DNA from: BCD1 sp942492125
Lineage (GTDB): Bacteria > Bacteroidota > Bacteroidia > Chitinophagales > Saprospiraceae
DNA: 64,000 bases
Direction: 5' to 3'
NCBI GenBank assembly: GCA_942492125.1
Contig: CALODM010000045.1
Location: forward strand, 124,001 to 188,000
Every line of letters starts with the position of its first letter. Within the stretch, counting starts at the first letter, position 1. Of this stretch, positions 34,005 through 41,706 are shown piece after piece. The translations under genes and the position numbers were made by a program. The notes beneath the pieces are model-generated. The model was not told the DNA's origin, did not search any database, and saw nothing but the letters and a program-made list of their open reading frames with translations.

Positions 34005-35231
34005 TTATCCACGCATGGCCTCCATCGGCTTAAGGCGCCAGATTTTCCACATGGCAAAGGTGGCCAGGAAGGATGTTATCACAAATACGATTACTGCCTG
34101 CCAGAAGAATAACTGCCATTCAAAGGTAGCTGGAAATATGGGGTCAAATCCCCACTTTTCATAAGCCCCGCTCATTTCCTCAGACATACCGCTGAAGTCA
34201 AGGGGATTCACTTTGAAATAATACACCAGGGGTATGCTGCCTAAAATACCCATAGCCGCGCCAAACAATCCCAACAGGATTACTTCCAGCCACACTGAAG
34301 CCGCCAGTAACCGCCGTTTCATACCTATGGATAATAATATACCGAACTCGTACTCCCTTTCTTTGGCCATCATGAGGATGGTGCCGAAAATGCCAAAACT
34401 GATGATGGCATAGAGCACTATCAGAATGACGTAATTGCCTGCCGCATCTGTTTTTTGAGCCTCAACCAACTCGGGCATCATATCCTGCCAGGCCATCATG
34501 GTGTATTGGCTGGTGTCCAGCCTGGTATTTAACGCCTCCAGTACATTGTTGAGATCATTTCTTTCCTCCAGTTTCAGGGCTAAAGAGGAAACCAGATTAT
34601 CCGCGCCAAAGAAATACTGGGAAGTTTCCAAAGGCAGATAAACCATTTTTTTGTTCAACTCCGGCGAATTGAATTTTACGACCCCCTTGACTGGGTATTT
34701 TCCTGCTGCATTGATACCATGATATCCCTGACTGATCAGGACCAGCGAATCTCCCAGCTCAATCTTTAGCAGTGTTTTCACACCTTCGGCAATAATGACA
34801 CTTTGATCACTTTCGGTGAAGTACCGGCCCTCCACAAGACGACTCTTTAGGTTTGTAAGTTCGTCTTCTTTCTGGGGGTCAACACCGACAATGAGCATGC
34901 CGCTCGTCTGATCCCCATAAGAGGCCAAGGCAAAGGATTCCAGCCTCGGTACTACACTGATCAATCCCGGAATCTCTTCAGGTAATCGAAGTAAATTTTC
35001 ATCCAGAACCATGGATTTATCAATGGACTTATCTTCCCAGTAACCCTTTTGCTGAATCTGGCCATAACCGTAGTAGAAGTTCACCACATTGTCCATCATG
35101 CGAACCCAGGCGCCTTTCTGGATGGAGTTCATAAAAACAGAGAATAAAACGGCAAAAAAGATGGAAGCCGCCGTGATCAGCGTACGCCGCCTATTTCGCC
35201 AAATATTCCTCCACGATAGTTTAAATAACAT
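34005..35231 (-). CDS. FtsX/LolE-type ABC permease (first)
   Basis: A 408-residue protein starting MLFKLSWRNIWRNRRRTLIT, with one N-terminal helix, a MacB-like periplasmic domain (KGYWEDKSIDKSMVL) and three C-terminal helices (YVILIVLYAIISFGIFGTIL, VILLGLFGAAMGILGSIPLV, FFWQAVIVFVITSFLATF). It ends in WRLKPMEAMRG. With the ABC ATPase and the second permease it forms a LolCDE/MacB-like complex. The preceding gene encodes a LolA-like periplasmic protein, and a 35-bp AT-rich hairpin (35276-35310) lies in the gap. Confidence 0.93.
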   Translation of the reverse strand: MLFKLSWRNIWRNRRRTLITAASIFFAVLFSVFMNSIQKGAWVRMMDNVVNFYYGYGQIQQKGYWEDKSIDKSMVLDENLLRLPEEIPGLISVVPRLESFALASYGDQTSGMLIVGVDPQKEDELTNLKSRLVEGRYFTESDQSVIIAEGVKTLLKIELGDSLVLISQGYHGINAAGKYPVKGVVKFNSPELNKKMVYLPLETSQYFFGADNLVSSLALKLEERNDLNNVLEALNTRLDTSQYTMMAWQDMMPELVEAQKTDAAGNYVILIVLYAIISFGIFGTILMMAKEREYEFGILLSIGMKRRLLAASVWLEVILLGLFGAAMGILGSIPLVYYFKVNPLDFSGMSEEMSGAYEKWGFDPIFPATFEWQLFFWQAVIVFVITSFLATFAMWKIWRLKPMEAMRG

Positions 35232-35275
35232 GATACAGGTGTATTTACGATGTTTAATTCAGTCTTCAATTGAGC

Positions 35276-35310
35276 AATAAGTACTATTTTTTGAAAAAAT
35301 AGTACTTATT
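35276..35310. repeat. perfect 17-bp inverted repeat between LolA-like and permease genes
   Basis: AATAAGTACTATTTTTT (35276-35292) and its exact reverse complement (35294-35310) flank a single G. It would form a strong AT-rich hairpin in the operon mRNA and could act as an attenuator, processing site or mRNA stabiliser. Confidence 0.6.
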
Positions 35311-35331
35311 AATAATTGCAACCAGCCCCCC

Positions 35332-36096
35332 CTAATACCTCACGCGCTTCAAATTCTGGATGGAATAAAAGTTATCATCCTTGGGTTGGTTAAAATCCAG
35401 AGATAAATATTCGATGATTGTTTTATAGCCCTCTTCTTCCTCAGGGATGACTTCCATTATTGAAGGCAATATCTTGCCGCCAAGTTCTTTGATGTTTTTG
35501 CCGAGCATGGTATTGACCAGGTATCCATCTTCGTCAAAGAATTCCACTTTGAGTTGCATGTATTCCTGGGTGTCCACCCACATGATTACTTTGCCCCAAA
35601 CGACAGGAGCGTCTTCCAGCGGGGTGAGTTCTATTTTATAGCATTCTCTTTTTTCAATAGTTTCCTTGCCGAGTAGTTTGTGGGTGTAATCTACCACCAG
35701 GGAGGATTGTTTGACGAGGTCGTCATTGGTGAAATCAGAGCCCATCCAGGATTGCAACATCATGGAAGGGGGTAACTTGATGGTACGGTCGATGGTCGGT
35801 TGCCAGTTCCACATTTCATTGCCGCGTTTGAGGAAACCCATGCCGCGATCTCTGGCCGGGGCGGTTACGACTATGAGCGCAAGATCATCTCCTTTACTCC
35901 AGCTTTTCATGGTCATTTCCCTGGACCAGTCCGGGCGGATAATTTTCATGGATAATTCAGCATAGCTGTTGAGACCACGGACTTTTTCATCGGCAATTTT
36001 GATGATTTCTTTGGCTGTTGGAGTCTTTTGGCAAATAGCAACAGATGAAAATCCCAAAACCAATAAGGCCGTTATTAAAATTTTTATTGACTTCAT
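35332..36096 (-). CDS. LolA-like outer-membrane lipoprotein-sorting protein
   Basis: A 254-residue exported protein with signal peptide (LVLGFSSVAICQ, cut near residue 22) and the outer membrane lipoprotein-sorting (LolA/LppX-fold) domain: NSYAELSMKIIRPDWSREMT, GMGFLKRGNEMWNWQPTIDR, SDFTNDDLVKQSSLVVDYTH and MWVDTQEYMQLKVEFFDEDG. The hydrophobic cavity of this fold carries lipid moieties across the periplasm. Gene order TetR-LolA-like-FtsX-FtsX-LolD-barrel suggests a dedicated carrier for a lipid substrate rather than the housekeeping lipoprotein shuttle. Confidence 0.88.
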   Translation of the reverse strand: MKSIKILITALLVLGFSSVAICQKTPTAKEIIKIADEKVRGLNSYAELSMKIIRPDWSREMTMKSWSKGDDLALIVVTAPARDRGMGFLKRGNEMWNWQPTIDRTIKLPPSMMLQSWMGSDFTNDDLVKQSSLVVDYTHKLLGKETIEKRECYKIELTPLEDAPVVWGKVIMWVDTQEYMQLKVEFFDEDGYLVNTMLGKNIKELGGKILPSIMEVIPEEEEGYKTIIEYLSLDFNQPKDDNFYSIQNLKRVRY

Positions 36097-36106
36097 GGCA
36101 GTGCAA

Positions 36107-36691
36107 TTATTTAGGTTCGTATTTTTTTAAAATGTAATTTTTCACGGCTTCAATAGGGTAGGTATCCGGGAAACTCAGATAGTGCAGGAAAATCCCATCT
36201 ATCAATGCTCCGAAAATCATGACCTCCATTTCGGGGTTTTCCATTTCCAGCTGACTGAAAATACGGAGCCCCACTTTCATGAATTCCTGTTGCTTTTCCA
36301 TAACCACCAGCTGGAATTCCTCCATGACTTCCTGCTGGACGGCCAGGGCGGTTAATAATTTCCAGTGAGGAATATCATCCTGAACGCCCTTAATCATGGC
36401 ATCCATTATTTTTTTGAGCTGTTCATAAGGCGGATCTTCTGTATTCAGAGCGTCAATTACTGCCTTTTCAGTGACCTCTACCGTATCCCGTATTATTTCG
36501 TGGAGCAAAGCTTTCTTGCTATCAAAGTAATTGTACATCAAACCTTTCGAAATACCGGCTTCTTTGGCAATTCGACTGATGGAAGTACTGTGGTAGCCAA
36601 GTTGGGCAAATAAACCAAGGGCCGTTTCCTTGATATTGGTCATGCTTTTTTGCCGGATGGCTTCGAATTGATCTCCTGTTTTTGGCGACAT
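36107..36691 (-). CDS. TetR family transcriptional regulator
   Basis: A 194-residue TetR/AcrR protein with the N-terminal HTH (ALGLFAQLGYHSTSISRIAKEAGISKGLMYNYF, about 24-57) and a helical ligand-binding domain. It is the first gene of the LolA-like/FtsX/LolD operon, with 10 bases to the next gene, and sits immediately beside a 20-bp palindromic operator (36701-36720). It probably represses its own operon and is relieved by a lipophilic ligand, the usual TetR scheme. Ligand unknown. Confidence 0.93.
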   Translation of the reverse strand: MSPKTGDQFEAIRQKSMTNIKETALGLFAQLGYHSTSISRIAKEAGISKGLMYNYFDSKKALLHEIIRDTVEVTEKAVIDALNTEDPPYEQLKKIMDAMIKGVQDDIPHWKLLTALAVQQEVMEEFQLVVMEKQQEFMKVGLRIFSQLEMENPEMEVMIFGALIDGIFLHYLSFPDTYPIEAVKNYILKKYEPK

Positions 36692-36700
36692 ATTTTTTAA

Positions 36701-36720
36701 TTGACCGAACGTTTAGTCAA
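36701..36720. promoter_or_regulatory. TetR operator
   Basis: TTGACCGAACGTTTAGTCAA is a near-palindrome (TTGAC...AACGTT...GTCAA), 9 bases before the ATG of the TetR gene. The sequence has the TetR/AcrR style and its place at the promoter of the regulator supports autorepression. Confidence 0.7.
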
Positions 36721-36976
36721 ATATATCATAAAATTTTTTAAAATAGCAATAGTCGGGGTTGAAAAAATTGACAGACAAGACAAAAGGCAAGTTTTTTCAG
36801 AGGAAGTATTTGTCAAAAACACCTGGGATAAGCATTTTTTCGACCAGCAAAAAATATCCGGTTTATTGAGGTATTTTGAACAATCTGGAACCGAAAAGGT
36901 ATATATTTATTGTAGTTTTGCGATTTGCATGGAGCCATGACCAATAAACCTCAAACCTAATGTTAAGTACCAGTAG

Positions 36977-37933
36977 ATGAAAGTCACAGAATATTTCGAA
37001 AAAGCCAATGGTCAGACGCTGGCGTCATTTGAAGTGCTTCCCCCATTGAAAGGAGGGAGCATGCAGGCCATTTTTGAATCCCTTGATCCCCTTATGGAAT
37101 TCAAGCCACCTTTTATTGATGTCACGTATCACCGGGAGGATTTTATTTACAGGAAACGGTCGAGCGGTTATTTTGAAAAGGTAGCTATTCGGAAACGTCC
37201 GGGCACTGTGGGTATTTGTGCTGCTATCATGCATCGATATGGGGTGGATGCCGTACCCCATTTGATTTGTGGCGGGTTTACCAGGGAGGATACGGAGAAT
37301 GCCCTGATCGATTTGAATTTTCTAAATATCAATAATGTTCTTGCCTTGCGGGGAGATGCCCGCCAGTTTGACGGTAAATTTATCCCGGAAGAAGAGGGCC
37401 ATGCCCATGCCATTGATCTCATTCACCAGATTGTGGATATGAACAAAGGCAAATACCTGCACGATGATATTGAAAATGGTTCCAGGACTGATTTTTGCAT
37501 CGGGATAGCCGGTTATCCGGAAAAACATTTTGAATCGCCTAATCTGGATATGGATTTGAGTTATACCAAAGCCAAGATCGACGCAGGTGCGGATTATATC
37601 GTTACCCAGATGTTCTTTGACAATAAAAAATATTTTGATTATGTCGAAAAATGCCGGGAAGCTGGTATTACCGTGCCTATTATCCCGGGCTTAAAACCAA
37701 TAACCAAAAAATATCAGTTGAATTCATTGCCCAGACTTTTTCATATAGATATGCCCGATGATCTGGTTAGAGAACTGTCGAAAGCAGAAAGTGCTGAAGC
37801 CAGGACTCAGGTAGGGATTGAGTGGAGCATACAGCAATCAAAAGAACTCAAAGAATTCGGAGTTCCTTGTCTGCACTATTATACCATGGGAGATTCCGAT
37901 ACCATTCAAGCCATCATTGAAAAGGTGTTTTAA
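36977..37933 (+). CDS. metF: methylenetetrahydrofolate reductase
   Basis: A 318-residue flavoprotein reducing 5,10-methylene-THF to 5-methyl-THF for methionine synthesis. MetF TIM-barrel landmarks: SFEVLPPLKGGS with the active-site Glu, FIDVTYHRED, PHLICGGFTREDTENAL, NNVLALRGDAR, the FCIGIAGYPEKH segment, and DAGADYIVTQMFFDN. The sequence is complete and of family length. It precedes murQ by 21 bases on the same strand. A TAGTTTTG element lies at 36913-36920. Confidence 0.97.
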   Translation: MKVTEYFEKANGQTLASFEVLPPLKGGSMQAIFESLDPLMEFKPPFIDVTYHREDFIYRKRSSGYFEKVAIRKRPGTVGICAAIMHRYGVDAVPHLICGGFTREDTENALIDLNFLNINNVLALRGDARQFDGKFIPEEEGHAHAIDLIHQIVDMNKGKYLHDDIENGSRTDFCIGIAGYPEKHFESPNLDMDLSYTKAKIDAGADYIVTQMFFDNKKYFDYVEKCREAGITVPIIPGLKPITKKYQLNSLPRLFHIDMPDDLVRELSKAESAEARTQVGIEWSIQQSKELKEFGVPCLHYYTMGDSDTIQAIIEKVF

Positions 37934-37954
37934 CCACATTTTAACCCTGCTATT

Positions 37955-38440
37955 GTGAAGAAAATAACCGAGTCCCCATCAAAATATCGACATCTTGAAC
38001 AGATGAGCGTTCCGGAACTACTTACCCATATCAATAATGAGGATAAAACGGTTCCGATGGCGGTTGAAAAAGCCATGCCTGAAATCATTGCATTGGTAGA
38101 AGTTATTGTTGCCAAAATGGAAAAAGGAGGCCGGTTATTTTATATAGGTGCAGGAACCAGTGGCCGGCTAGGTATCCTGGACGCTTCCGAGTGCCCGCCG
38201 ACCTTTGGAGTGCCGGATGATTGGGTGATAGGCCTCATCGCAGGGGGAGACTACGCTATTCGCAAGGCAGTGGAAGATGCAGAAGACAGTACCACCCAGG
38301 CCTGGGAAGATCTTAAAAAGCACCTGATCAACAAAGAAGATGTGGTTGTCGGTATCGCGGCGTCAGGTACTACCCCCTACGTAGTAAAGGCCTCCACGAT
38401 TGTCAGAAAACGGGATTGTTACGGGCTGTATCACCTGTAA
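37955..38440 (+). CDS. murQ: N-acetylmuramic acid 6-phosphate etherase, N-terminal part (frameshifted)
   Basis: GTG start at 37955. These 161 residues carry the first half of MurQ: the SIS domain (FYIGAGTSGRLGILDASECPPTFG), GLIAGGDYAIRKAVEDAEDS and VVGIAASGTTPYVVKA. The enzyme cleaves the lactyl ether of MurNAc-6-P in peptidoglycan recycling. The frame then diverges and stops at 38440, and the conserved continuation is in the next frame (38400-38759). Restoring one C in GCCTCC (38390-38395) and one A in AAAA (38407-38410) gives YVVKALHDCQKNGIVTGCI, matching the family. The break looks like two homopolymer deletions rather than a real loss of function. Confidence 0.88.
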   Translation: MKKITESPSKYRHLEQMSVPELLTHINNEDKTVPMAVEKAMPEIIALVEVIVAKMEKGGRLFYIGAGTSGRLGILDASECPPTFGVPDDWVIGLIAGGDYAIRKAVEDAEDSTTQAWEDLKKHLINKEDVVVGIAASGTTPYVVKASTIVRKRDCYGLYHL

Positions 38441-38759
38441 TCCGGGAGCACCAATTGCCGAAAAATCCGATTACCCGGTGGTCGTGGTAACAGGCCCCGA
38501 ATTCGTCACCGGAAGTACCCGCATGAAAGCAGGCACCGCCCAGAAACTCGTGCTCAATATGATCACGACCTCCACCATGATCCGTCTTGGGCGTGTGATG
38601 GATAATAAAATGGTAGATATGAAACTCAGCAATGCCAAGCTGGTCGACCGCGGGGCGAAGATGCTTAAAAATATGTTGAAATTACCTTTGGATGAAGCCA
38701 GAGAATTACTGCTGGCACATGGTAGTGTGCGTAAGGCACTGGATGCATACCAAAAATAA
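38400..38759 (+). CDS. murQ: N-acetylmuramic acid 6-phosphate etherase, C-terminal part (frameshifted)
   Basis: The conserved second half of MurQ in a frame shifted by +1: ENGIVTGCITCNPGAPIAEK, PEFVTGSTRMKAGTAQKLVL, NKMVDMKLSNAKLVDRG and the C-terminal ARELLLAHGSVRKALDAY. The apparent TTG start at 38400 lies inside the gene. Combined with the upstream part it makes a standard-length enzyme of about 268 residues. A kinase gene fragment begins just after the stop on the opposite strand. Confidence 0.88.
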   Translation: MSENGIVTGCITCNPGAPIAEKSDYPVVVVTGPEFVTGSTRMKAGTAQKLVLNMITTSTMIRLGRVMDNKMVDMKLSNAKLVDRGAKMLKNMLKLPLDEARELLLAHGSVRKALDAYQK

Positions 38760-38778
38760 GGCGGGTGAGCATCCACCT

Positions 38779-38952
38779 TCCTTTTCCCCAGTCGCTTTCA
38801 ACAGTTAATTTCCCTTTCATGAGTTTGGCCAGTTCCTGTGAAAGTGCCAGACCGATACCTGTTCCACCCTCGGTAGTGATTTTTTGATTGTTCGTCTGGA
38901 AATAGCGATCAAAAATATAAGGGATATCTTCGGCATGGATCCCTTCTTCCGG
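38779..38952 (-). pseudogene. histidine kinase HATPase fragment
   Basis: Minus-strand translation reads EEGIHAEDIPYIFDRYF, then EGGTGIGLALSQELAKLM and KGKLTVESDWGKG: the F and G2 boxes of a sensor histidine kinase. An in-frame TGA lies just before it, the rest of the kinase is missing, and it runs into murQ at the other end. It is a remnant of about 58 codons. Confidence 0.65.
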
Positions 38953-38953
38953 T

Positions 38954-39166
38954 CAGTTTAAATTTGATTTAGAGGAATATCTGGATAAGCCAGTACAAAT
39001 AGAAGTGTACAGTAATCTGGAACAAAAAGTACTGACAAAAAAATATGGAAGTCTTTCCGTTCCTAATGATGATATAGATCTTAGTCATCCGGAAGATGGC
39101 ATTTACTGGATATCTGTTTGTTCGGATGGGAAGAGGGTAGTCAAAAAGGTTGCCATAATAAGATAG
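38954..39166 (+). pseudogene. T9SS C-terminal sorting domain fragment
   Basis: Plus-strand frame reads FDLEEYLDKPVQIEVYSNLE, QKVLTKKYGSLS, HPEDGIYWISVC and ends VVKKVAIIR then TAG at 39164. This is the closing strand pattern of a type A T9SS domain (QIEVYSN..., GIYW..., basic tail) without an upstream gene. No start codon fits; it is the surviving 3' end of a T9SS cargo gene. Confidence 0.65.
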
Positions 39167-39314
39167 AAATTTCGAATTATTATTTGTTCGATCAATTTTA
39201 CAGGGCGGCCTTTGTAGGTCGCCCTATTTATTTGTTGGGATAGATACGGAATGTTCGGTTAGAAATTCAGGTCAATTAAACATTTGGATAGACAGCAGTG
39301 TTTTAATTTTAAAT

Positions 39315-39330
39315 ACGAACAACTGTTCGT
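39315..39330. promoter_or_regulatory. inverted-repeat operator of the paa operon
   Basis: ACGAACA-AC-TGTTCGT, a perfect seven-base inverted repeat with a two-base centre, overlaps the -33 region of the promoter below. It resembles TetR-type sites used by PaaR repressors of phenylacetate genes (AACGAACGTTCGTT-like), but no such regulator is encoded here. Confidence 0.6.
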
Positions 39331-39345
39331 TTTTTAAAAAATACA

Positions 39346-39353
39346 TATCTTTG
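39346..39353 (+). promoter_or_regulatory. TAnnTTTG promoter element of paaA
   Basis: TATCTTTG (followed by C) matches the Bacteroidota -7 consensus exactly, 21 bases before the ATG at 39375, giving a leader of only about 15 bases. The operator at 39315-39330 covers the -33 region. Confidence 0.6.
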
Positions 39354-39374
39354 CATCAGTAAAACTTAACCGAT

Positions 39375-40325
39375 ATGACCACCGAATTACAGGAAAAAGC
39401 CTTTCAGGCAAAAATCGATGCCGACGAAAAAATCGAGCCCAAGGACTGGATGCCCGAAAAATATCGTAAAACCCTGATCCGCCAGATTTCCCAGCATGCT
39501 CATTCGGAAGTGGTAGGTATGTTGCCGGAAGGTAACTGGATTTCAAGAGCTCCCAGTTTACGCCGTAAAGCTATCCTGTTGGCCAAGATCCAGGATGAAG
39601 CTGGTCATGGGTTGTATCTCTACAGTGCTGCGGAGACTTTGGGCATTGACCGGGAGGAGATGCTTCAACAGTTGCACGAAGGCAAAGCCAAATATTCCAG
39701 TATTTTTAACTATCCGAGCCTTAACTGGGCAGATATTGGTACCATCGGCTGGTTGGTGGATGGAGCAGCCATCATGAACCAGGTGATGTTGCAGCGTACT
39801 TCCTATGGTCCTTATTCCAGGGCGATGATCCGTATTTGTAAAGAAGAAAGTTTCCACCAGCGGCAGGGATATGAGTTGCTCATTGCCATGTGCAACGGTT
39901 CTGAAGAACAAAAACAAATGGCCCAGGATTCTATCAACAGATGGTGGTGGCCTTCTTTAATGATGTTTGGGCCAAAGGACGCTGATTCGCCACACACCCA
40001 ACAGTCCATGGCCTGGAAGATCAAAAGAAAAACCAACGATGAATTGCGACAGCAATTTGTGGACGTGACGGTGCCTCAGGCAGAATACCTGGGACTAACG
40101 ATTCCTGACCCTGACTTAAAATGGAACCCCGAACGGGGACATTACGATTTTGGAGAGATCAACTGGGATGAATTTTGGGCAGTGGTTAAAGGCAATGGCC
40201 CTTGTAACCGTCAACGCCTGCGGGATCGCATCAAAGCCCACGACGATGGGGCATGGGTAAGAGAAGCTGCCCTCGCCTGGGCCGATAAACGAAGAAAGAG
40301 TGCACAGGATACTGTTTCGGCATGA
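39375..40325 (+). CDS. paaA: phenylacetyl-CoA epoxidase subunit PaaA
   Basis: A 316-residue catalytic subunit of the di-iron multicomponent epoxidase that converts phenylacetyl-CoA to the ring-1,2-epoxide. Carboxylate/His iron ligands of the ferritin-like fold are visible: KIQDEAGHGLYLYSAAETLG and CKEESFHQRQGYELL (E-x2-H twice). Also typical are YGPYSRAMIRI and RWWWPSLMMFGPKDADSPH. Length and N-terminus match the family. It is followed by paaB and paaC but no paaD or paaE, which would supply Fe-S assembly and the reductase. Confidence 0.97.
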   Translation: MTTELQEKAFQAKIDADEKIEPKDWMPEKYRKTLIRQISQHAHSEVVGMLPEGNWISRAPSLRRKAILLAKIQDEAGHGLYLYSAAETLGIDREEMLQQLHEGKAKYSSIFNYPSLNWADIGTIGWLVDGAAIMNQVMLQRTSYGPYSRAMIRICKEESFHQRQGYELLIAMCNGSEEQKQMAQDSINRWWWPSLMMFGPKDADSPHTQQSMAWKIKRKTNDELRQQFVDVTVPQAEYLGLTIPDPDLKWNPERGHYDFGEINWDEFWAVVKGNGPCNRQRLRDRIKAHDDGAWVREAALAWADKRRKSAQDTVSA

Positions 40326-40417
40326 GCCGATTAAAACGGGAGAAAAGATGGAAGGTAGTTTTGGTAAATCGTTCTCCTTCAATCTGAATCAATCTTTTTA
40401 AGAAAAAATATATAATC

Positions 40418-40702
40418 ATGGATAACAGCTGGCCGCTTTGGGAAGTATTTATCAGAAGTAAAAACGGATTGAGCCATAAACACGTCGGTAGCCTGCATGC
40501 AGCAGATGCCCAGATGGCCATTGAGAATGCACGTGATGTTTATACCCGTCGCAGCGAAGGTATAAGCATTTGGGTGGTAGAATCAAAGGATATTACAGCA
40601 TCAAGCCCTGACCAAAACGATGCCCTCTTTGAACCGGCAGACGATAAAGTTTACCGCCACCCAACTTTTTATTCCATTCCTGACGAAGTAAAAAACATGT
40701 AA
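40418..40702 (+). CDS. paaB: phenylacetyl-CoA epoxidase subunit PaaB
   Basis: A 94-residue small subunit that bridges the PaaAC heterodimers. The family signature WPLWEVFIRSKNGLSHKHVG, then SLHAADAQMAIENARDVYTRR and the ISIWVVES strand are intact. It starts 92 bases after paaA and is followed after 3 bases by paaC. Confidence 0.95.
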   Translation: MDNSWPLWEVFIRSKNGLSHKHVGSLHAADAQMAIENARDVYTRRSEGISIWVVESKDITASSPDQNDALFEPADDKVYRHPTFYSIPDEVKNM

Positions 40703-40705
40703 GTT

Positions 40706-41464
40706 ATGACAAGCCACGAGGCTCATTTCCAATATATTCTTCGCATTGCTGACAATGCCCTGATCCTGGGGCAGCGCCTGTCCGAATGGTGTGGCCATGG
40801 CCCCATTCTCGAGCAGGATATTGCCCTGACCAACTTCTCTCTCGATTTCATCGGTCAGTCCAGAAATCTCTATACCTATGCCGGCAAACTTGAAGGCAAA
40901 GGCAGAACAGAAGATGATATGGCTTTCCAGCGAAACGAGGAGGATTTTTTTAACCTGCTCCTCGTAGAACAACCTAACGGACATTGGGGAACAACCATCA
41001 CCCGGCAGTTCCTCTTTGATGTGTTCAACTACCTCTTCCATCGGGAACTATGCAACAGCAGTGATGAACAACTGGCAGCTATTGCCGCAAAATCCCTGAA
41101 AGAGATCACTTACCACCTCAAATTCAGTTCCGAATGGATGATCCGCTTGGGTGATGGAACCGAAGAAAGCCACAAAAAGATGCAGGAGTCTCTCGAAGAT
41201 CTGTGGATGTACACCGGAGAGTTATTTGAAATGGACAATGTCGATCAGGAAATGCTCAAAATGGATATAGGCGTTGACCTGGAAAAGATCAAACCGCTCT
41301 ACCATCAAAAAGTAACCGAAATACTTCAACAAGCTACCCTTACTCCGCCGGAGATCCCCTGGATGCAAAGTGGCGGTAAACAAGGACGACATACGGAACA
41401 CCTCGGTCATCTGCTCGCAGAGATGCAGTATATTCAGCGGGCGTACCCGGGCTTGGAATGGTGA
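40706..41464 (+). CDS. paaC: phenylacetyl-CoA epoxidase subunit PaaC
   Basis: A 252-residue structural partner of PaaA (ferritin-like fold lacking a productive iron site). The family pattern includes ADNALILGQRLSEWCGHGP, LEQDIALTNFSLDFIGQ, RNEEDFFNLLLVEQPNGHWG and KEITYHLKFSSEWMIRLGDG. The C-terminal GRHTEHLGHLLAEMQYIQ is typical. The operon seems to end here: a strong terminator is at 41558-41593, and the intervening 90 bases hold no paaD. Confidence 0.95.
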   Translation: MTSHEAHFQYILRIADNALILGQRLSEWCGHGPILEQDIALTNFSLDFIGQSRNLYTYAGKLEGKGRTEDDMAFQRNEEDFFNLLLVEQPNGHWGTTITRQFLFDVFNYLFHRELCNSSDEQLAAIAAKSLKEITYHLKFSSEWMIRLGDGTEESHKKMQESLEDLWMYTGELFEMDNVDQEMLKMDIGVDLEKIKPLYHQKVTEILQQATLTPPEIPWMQSGGKQGRHTEHLGHLLAEMQYIQRAYPGLEW

Positions 41465-41557
41465 TCCGGATGCAGATCTTCTCCGAAACTACTACACTTG
41501 CCTGCAGAGGTAGGTGGCAGGTTGGACATTCTGGGGTGTTTTATAATTGCTGAACAA

Positions 41558-41593
41558 ATCAGGGGCTAACTTCAAGTTAGCCCCTGATTTTTT
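41558..41593 (+). terminator. strong intrinsic terminator after paaABC
   Basis: ATCAGGGGCTAACTT (41558-41572) pairs perfectly with AAGTTAGCCCCTGAT (41574-41588), followed by TTTTT. It closes the paaABC transcript. Confidence 0.9.
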
Positions 41594-41693
41594 ATTCGCA
41601 AATAACACCGATTATAGACAAATCATCTGTTGGAACGAGTCCATGTCGTTCCTTTATGGCAATCAGTTTTTCGTAACATTCAGTTAAGTCAAT
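41592..41693 (-). pseudogene. possible 3' fragment of a phosphatase-type gene
   Basis: The minus strand reads IDLTECYEKLIAIKERHG, LVPTDDLSIIGVICE and a stop; an in-frame TAG precedes it. The DDLSIIGV end resembles the final strand of PP2C/SpoIIE-type phosphatases (DDxTxxGI). At 33 codons the evidence is thin. It lies directly beyond the paa terminator, mirroring the remnants upstream of paaA. Confidence 0.25.
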
Positions 41694-41706
41694 CTAAAAT
41701 CATCAC

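Larger units (their letters stand above)
38760..39374. other. intergenic stretch with two gene remnants and the paaA promoter
   Basis: This 615-base stretch has no intact gene. Minus-strand 38779-38952 encodes a fragment of a histidine kinase ATPase domain, plus-strand 38954-39166 encodes the end of a T9SS sorting domain, and the two touch at 38953. After 39166 there is AT-rich DNA ending in the operator and promoter of paaA. Confidence 0.6.
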
